Shown here: piece after piece, positions 13,280 to 16,864 of the stretch
Numbering within the stretch: position 1 is the stretch's first letter
Layout of the letters: the number at the start of each line of letters is the position of its first letter
Assembly (NCBI GenBank): GCA_003646055.1
Contig: QNDZ01000015.1
Span: forward strand, 1-16,864
Source: a bacterium
Lineage (GTDB): Bacteria; Hydrothermota; UBA3072; B12-G15
Direction: 5' to 3'
DNA: 16,864 bases
Position numbers and translations under genes: made by a program
The notes under the pieces: model-generated
Databases searched by the model: none
The model's input: the letters and a program-made list of their open reading frames with translations, nothing else
What the model was told of the DNA's origin: nothing

Positions 13280-14779
13280 ATGATATGGATTTTTCTTTCA
13301 AGTGGCCTCTTTCTCGGATGGTCACTTGGTGCCAATGACGCTGCTAACATCTTTGGTACTGCCATTGGGACAAAGATGCTCAGATTCAGAACTGCAGCAA
13401 TCTTTGGAAGCATCTTTGTTATACTTGGTGCTGTGATAAGTGGTTCAGGTGCTGCACACACGCTTGGGAAACTGGGTGATATAAATGCAGTTGGAGGTGC
13501 ATTCACCGTTGCCCTTGCAGCAGGTGCGACCGTGTCCTGGATGGCCAAATTAGGTCTTCCAGTATCCACAACCCAGGCAATTGTTGGCTCAATCGTTGGG
13601 TGGGACCTCTTCACTGGTTCCCAGATAGACACGGTTTCACTCACCAAGATAGTTTCAACATGGTTTTTTTCTCCGCTACTTGCAGGAATCTTTGCCTTTA
13701 TCCTGTTCAACATATTAAAGTTTTATTTAAAGAGGGTGAAGATACACCTGCTCCAGATAGATAATTTCACAAGGATTGGTCTTTTATTGATTGGAATATT
13801 CGGTGCGTACAGCCTTGGTGCTAACAATATAGCAAATGTGATGGGTGTGTTCATGGGTTCGAATCCATTCAAGGGACTCTCACTTGGATTTTTTTACCTG
13901 AATGATATACAGGTATTGTTCATGGTAGGAGGTTTTGCAATAGCACTGGGTATATTCACCTATTCTTACAAAGTCATCACCACTGTTGGAAGAGAACTGC
14001 ACAAGCTCTCACCCCTTGCAGCACTTGTTGTTGTGCTTGCAGAATCCCTTGTTCTCTTTATTTTCGCCTCCCAATCCCTTGAAAGATTTCTTGTCTCCAT
14101 GGGTATTCCACCACTCCCCCTTGTACCAGTATCAAGTTCCCAGGCAGTTGTTGGTGCAATTGTTGGTATAGGTATAGCAAGGGGAGGGGGCAGGGCAATA
14201 AACTTTAAAAAACTCTATAAGATTGTGGTTGGATGGTTCCTTACACCACTTTCCTCAGGCATCCTGTCCTTCATCCTGCTTTTCTTTATGCAGAATGTTT
14301 TTCAGATTTCCACCTACAAACCCATCAAATATTCTATCACAGAATATACATACAGAGATGTTCCATCAACATTGAGACAGGCAATTGAGCCTATAAAGGG
14401 AGAGGTCTTTGCTAATGCAAGGGAGTTTAAGGAAAAGTTGAGTGAATTGGGGATAAAAAAGGAAGATACAGGATACCTTTTGTCCCTTGCAAGGATAGAT
14501 TCAATCTACATTGATTCAATGATTGCAAAAAGGGAACTTGACCAGAAGTGGTTTGGTAAAAAGAGGATAGAGGCCGTGAAGAAACTGCATGGAAGAATGT
14601 TTGTACATAAATGGCAGGTTGTGGAGGAACTGAGTAAAATATCTGATGAATGGAAATTCAGGAGTAGCGATAGGCGATACAGGGTTTACAACAGGGAACT
14701 GAAGAAGATGTATGATACCATATTCCACGTGTTCTCAATCCAGAATATAAGGGAGAAGTTTAAGATTTCCCCTGAATAA
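13280..14779 (+). CDS. pit: PiT family inorganic phosphate permease
   Basis: A 499-aa membrane protein of the PiT (PF01384) family of ion-coupled phosphate symporters. The two inverted repeats each carry the signature: GANDAANIFGTAIG (18-31) with LPVSTTQAIVGSIVG (93-107), and GANNIANVMGVFMG (180-193) with VPVSSSQAVVGAIVG (282-296). Hydrophobic helices run to about residue 343. The last ~155 residues are a charged, soluble extension of unknown role, unusual for small bacterial PiT proteins. The gene starts 1 base after the DUF47 stop, and the Shine-Dalgarno-like GAGGATG lies in that gene. Its 3' end overlaps rsmI on the other strand by 20 bases. Some family members carry sulfate, but the phosphate context fits here. 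Confidence 0.93.
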   Translation: MIWIFLSSGLFLGWSLGANDAANIFGTAIGTKMLRFRTAAIFGSIFVILGAVISGSGAAHTLGKLGDINAVGGAFTVALAAGATVSWMAKLGLPVSTTQAIVGSIVGWDLFTGSQIDTVSLTKIVSTWFFSPLLAGIFAFILFNILKFYLKRVKIHLLQIDNFTRIGLLLIGIFGAYSLGANNIANVMGVFMGSNPFKGLSLGFFYLNDIQVLFMVGGFAIALGIFTYSYKVITTVGRELHKLSPLAALVVVLAESLVLFIFASQSLERFLVSMGIPPLPLVPVSSSQAVVGAIVGIGIARGGGRAINFKKLYKIVVGWFLTPLSSGILSFILLFFMQNVFQISTYKPIKYSITEYTYRDVPSTLRQAIEPIKGEVFANAREFKEKLSELGIKKEDTGYLLSLARIDSIYIDSMIAKRELDQKWFGKKRIEAVKKLHGRMFVHKWQVVEELSKISDEWKFRSSDRRYRVYNRELKKMYDTIFHVFSIQNIREKFKISPE

Positions 14780-15416
14780 GTACAACTATTTCACCCCTTG
14801 GCTTTTTTATCCCTTTAAGTTCAGATGGCCTTCCAGCAATCCTTTCCTCGTATATTTTTGTCATCTCCCTTAAAATAACCACCTCTCTATCTGGAATTAA
14901 TACTTCAAGTTCCTCCATAAGGTTTTCTATCCTTTCTGGTGATTCAAAGAGGATTGTTGTGCATGGAAGTTCTTTTATAAACTCAAGTTCTTTTTTCCTT
15001 TTCCCCTTTTTCCTGGGAAGGAAACCTGCAAAATAAAATTTATCAGGTGGAAGACCAGACAACACAATGGCATTTATGACAGAGGATGCACCCGGGACAG
15101 ATGTAACCTCAATCCCCCTTTTTATACATTCCTTTATCAATTTATATCCAGGGTCACTTATTATGGGTGTTCCTGCATCACTTACCAGTGCAATATCCAC
15201 ACCCTTTTCAAGGTCCTTCAACACAAGGGGAAGTCTTCTATCCCTGTTGTGGTCATTGAATGAGACCATCTTCTTTCTGATACCGTGATGTTTAAGGAGA
15301 ATTCCTGTTCTACGTGTATCTTCACAGAGTATATAATCAACCTCTTTCAACACCCTTAAAGCCCTCAAGGTAATGTCCTCAAGGTTACCTATGGGTGTGG
15401 CAACTATGTAAATCAT
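14760..15416 (-). CDS. rsmI: 16S rRNA (cytidine-1402 2'-O) methyltransferase RsmI
   Basis: A 218-aa SAM-dependent methylase of the tetrapyrrole methylase fold that modifies C1402 of 16S rRNA. Motifs seen are VATPIGNLEDI (5-15), CEDTRRTGILL (31-41), ALVSDAGTPIISDPG (76-90) and VPGASSVINAI (107-117). It is shorter than E. coli RsmI (286 residues) and lacks the C-terminal extension, as in many deep-branching bacteria. Its ATG overlaps the stop of the upstream gene (ATGA), and its last codons overlap the PiT gene on the other strand. Confidence 0.94.
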   Translation of the reverse strand: MIYIVATPIGNLEDITLRALRVLKEVDYILCEDTRRTGILLKHHGIRKKMVSFNDHNRDRRLPLVLKDLEKGVDIALVSDAGTPIISDPGYKLIKECIKRGIEVTSVPGASSVINAIVLSGLPPDKFYFAGFLPRKKGKRKKELEFIKELPCTTILFESPERIENLMEELEVLIPDREVVILREMTKIYEERIAGRPSELKGIKKPRGEIVVLIQGKS

Positions 15417-16378
15417 ATTGCAAGACGGGAAAGTTTTGACTTTTCAAAGAAACCAGCACTTTTGAGTGCAAACCTGTAATCCCTGATGCATTTATAGATA
15501 ATCTCGTCAGTTCCTCTTCCAAGGACAACAAATATTGCATCGACAAATTTGTCCACCCAGGTGGCAAAGGCATTGGTAACCTCCTCTGCCGTAACAGCAA
15601 CTGTGCCTTCAATCACCTTGAGGTCATCCCCAATTTGAAAGTTGTTTAAGAGTGAATGCTGATTTTTTGCCACCTCATATGAAGACATCAGTGTTTTCCG
15701 AACAATGGAAGGGCCAATTGCCTCTGAGAAGGCTTCAATCAGAGAGTTTAAGAACTTAACATACATACCAACAAGTGCAGGGTCAGCCTGTTTTATCTGT
15801 GTTTTCCCCTGATAACCACTTACATAAAAGTCATCCCCTCCCTTTTCAAGAAATTTTTTGAATATCTCCCTGTTAATGGAACTTACACCCTTTCCAGCAA
15901 CATAGATTCTTACAGGCTCTCCCTCCTTAAACTTAACATAGAAGTACTCAAAGTTTTTTGTCAACACAAGAAAACCTGCAAAGTTTACTCCCTTTAATCT
16001 GTCCAATAATTTATCTATATCAAGCAGTTTTATTGGCTTATTTGCAAAAAGCGGGGTTTCCTTCAATGAAACAACCATCATATATAAAAGTTCATCAGGA
16101 ACATCATATATGTTTACGATTCCAACCTCTGACTTTTTTGCCCTCTCAACAACATCCTTTATTGGGACAAGGGAATAACCCGTCCTGTTGAATCTACCTG
16201 CATTTATTGGATTCCCATTCTGAAAGAAGAGGAGGTCCACCTCCTGTGGGTATATTATCTGAATGTAACCATTAAGCCTGCCTTCCCTGGCCTTCTTTGC
16301 CTGATTCAGAATGTTGTCAAAGTTGACAAAGTGTATTTTTACATTTTCCAGAACAGGCTTCCCCTTGGGAAATTTCAT
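15413..16378 (-). CDS. Hypothetical protein with two PATAN-like beta segments and a C-terminal helical module
   Basis: A 321-aa soluble protein that I do not recognise by name. Two stretches look like degenerate PATAN/DUF4388 halves: GYIQIIYPQEVDLLFFQNGNPINA (from residue 37) and GFLVLTKNFEYFYVKFKEGEPVRIYV (from 135). Both have the strand, a short F/L-F segment, a G-NP or G-EP turn and a closing strand. Residues 208-305 are helical and resemble the C-terminus of the Roadblock protein at 1555-2223. The shared pattern is a helix with FS, an N-F segment, a V-G turn, then T-EEV before a WVDKFVD-type helix and LG. It has a Shine-Dalgarno (AGGAGA) 8 bases after the ilvE stop and is coupled to rsmI. 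It may act with the proteins encoded at 744-2825. Confidence 0.55.
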   Translation of the reverse strand: MKFPKGKPVLENVKIHFVNFDNILNQAKKAREGRLNGYIQIIYPQEVDLLFFQNGNPINAGRFNRTGYSLVPIKDVVERAKKSEVGIVNIYDVPDELLYMMVVSLKETPLFANKPIKLLDIDKLLDRLKGVNFAGFLVLTKNFEYFYVKFKEGEPVRIYVAGKGVSSINREIFKKFLEKGGDDFYVSGYQGKTQIKQADPALVGMYVKFLNSLIEAFSEAIGPSIVRKTLMSSYEVAKNQHSLLNNFQIGDDLKVIEGTVAVTAEEVTNAFATWVDKFVDAIFVVLGRGTDEIIYKCIRDYRFALKSAGFFEKSKLSRLAI

Positions 16379-16386
16379 CTATTCTC

Positions 16387-16864
16387 CTATATGTAGGTTA
16401 GCCAACCGTATCTGTCTTCCTTTGTTCCCTCAGCAATTCCCAGAAGTTCTTCCTGGAGTTTTTTTGTGATGGGACCCCTCTTTCCATTTGAGATTATAAT
16501 CTTGTCAACAGACCTGATAGGTGTGATTTCAGCAGCACTACCTGTGAAGAATACCTCATCAGCCACATAGATAAGTTCCCTTGGTATCCTCTGTTCATTC
16601 ACCTTGATTCCAAGGTCTCGTGCTATCCTAATAACAGAATCCCTTGTTATACCCAGAAGGATTGAAGAACCAAGAGAGGGTGTATAGATTTCTCCATCCT
16701 TCACAATAAAGAGGTTCTCTCCACTCCCCTCACTTATGAAGCCCATTATATCAAGTGCAATGCCCTCAACATAACCATTGATGATGGCCTCCATCTTTAT
16801 CAGTTGGGAATTCATGTAATTTGCCCCTGCCTTTGCCATTGCAGGGAAGGTGTTTGGTGCCATC
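16387..16864 (-). CDS. ilvE: Branched-chain amino acid aminotransferase, C-terminal part (5' end outside the window)
   Basis: The frame is open at the right edge. The visible 158 residues are the C-terminal half of IlvE, which moves the amino group between glutamate and the keto acids of valine, leucine and isoleucine. The PLP lysine is in [10 protein letters not shown], at the eleventh visible residue and equivalent to K159 of E. coli Ilv[41 protein letters not shown] and [10 protein letters not shown] all match the family. The ending [10 protein letters not shown] parallels the usual EDKWGWL. It is the first visible gene of an operon with the 321-aa protein and rsmI. Confidence 0.95.
   Translation of the reverse strand, partial: MAPNTFPAMAKAGANYMNSQLIKMEAIINGYVEGIALDIMGFISEGSGENLFIVKDGEIYTPSLGSSILLGITRDSVIRIARDLGIKVNEQRIPRELIYVADEVFFTGSAAEITPIRSVDKIIISNGKRGPITKKLQEELLGIAEGTKEDRYGWLTYI

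Noticed and set aside
13081-13713. A 210-codon open frame on the minus strand across the DUF47/PiT junction
   Set aside because: It is antisense to two well-supported genes, has no ribosome binding site and shows no family features.

Overview
The window looks like a bacterial chromosome segment. It is moderately AT-rich and tightly packed, and it encodes rho, rpmE, recG, purC, rsmI, ilvE and a tRNA-Glu, so it is a chromosome and not a phage or plasmid. An ExbB-ExbD-ExbD-TonB set implies a cell envelope with an outer membrane. The Lys/Glu-rich proteins, the PATAN/Roadblock proteins and the style of the hypothetical proteins fit a poorly characterised, possibly thermophilic lineage such as a WOR-3-like candidate phylum. 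That placement is an impression from sequence style and was not tested.

Layout. (1) 1-640: the tail of a GT4-type glycosyltransferase, then a VOC/glyoxalase gene that appears to have lost its N-terminal half by in-frame deletion. (2) 744-3545: a plus-strand operon with a PATAN (DUF4388)-like protein, two Roadblock/LC7-like proteins and two small three-helix membrane proteins. I recognise no described system here. (3) 3600-5649: exbB-exbD-exbD-tonB, an energy-transducing complex with its own promoter. It is followed by a 15-codon remnant of a second, diverged tonB. (4) 5726-6983: a segment bounded by perfect 27-bp terminal inverted repeats. It carries one 301-codon gene of unknown function and no recognisable transposase. 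(5) 7032-9083: recG, which runs tail-to-tail into the minus-strand rho-rpmE-purC operon (11518 down to 9066). (6) 11623-11695: tRNA-Glu(TTC), then a plus-strand ppx/GppA - PhoU-like (DUF47) - PiT transporter operon for phosphate and polyphosphate. (7) Minus strand to the right edge: ilvE (partial), a 321-aa PATAN-like protein, and rsmI.

Three patterns run across the window. First, the genes that open transcription units (744, recG, rho, ppx) have a promoter -10 box only a few bases before the ATG and no Shine-Dalgarno, so they look leaderless. Genes inside operons and exbB carry clear Shine-Dalgarno sequences. Second, both convergent gene pairs (recG/purC and PiT/rsmI) overlap at their 3' ends by 18-20 bp, and I saw no convincing intrinsic terminator anywhere. 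Third, the PATAN protein at 744, the two Roadblock proteins and the distant 321-aa protein seem to share a C-terminal helical module of about 80-100 residues. They may therefore be parts of one undescribed signalling or localisation system.
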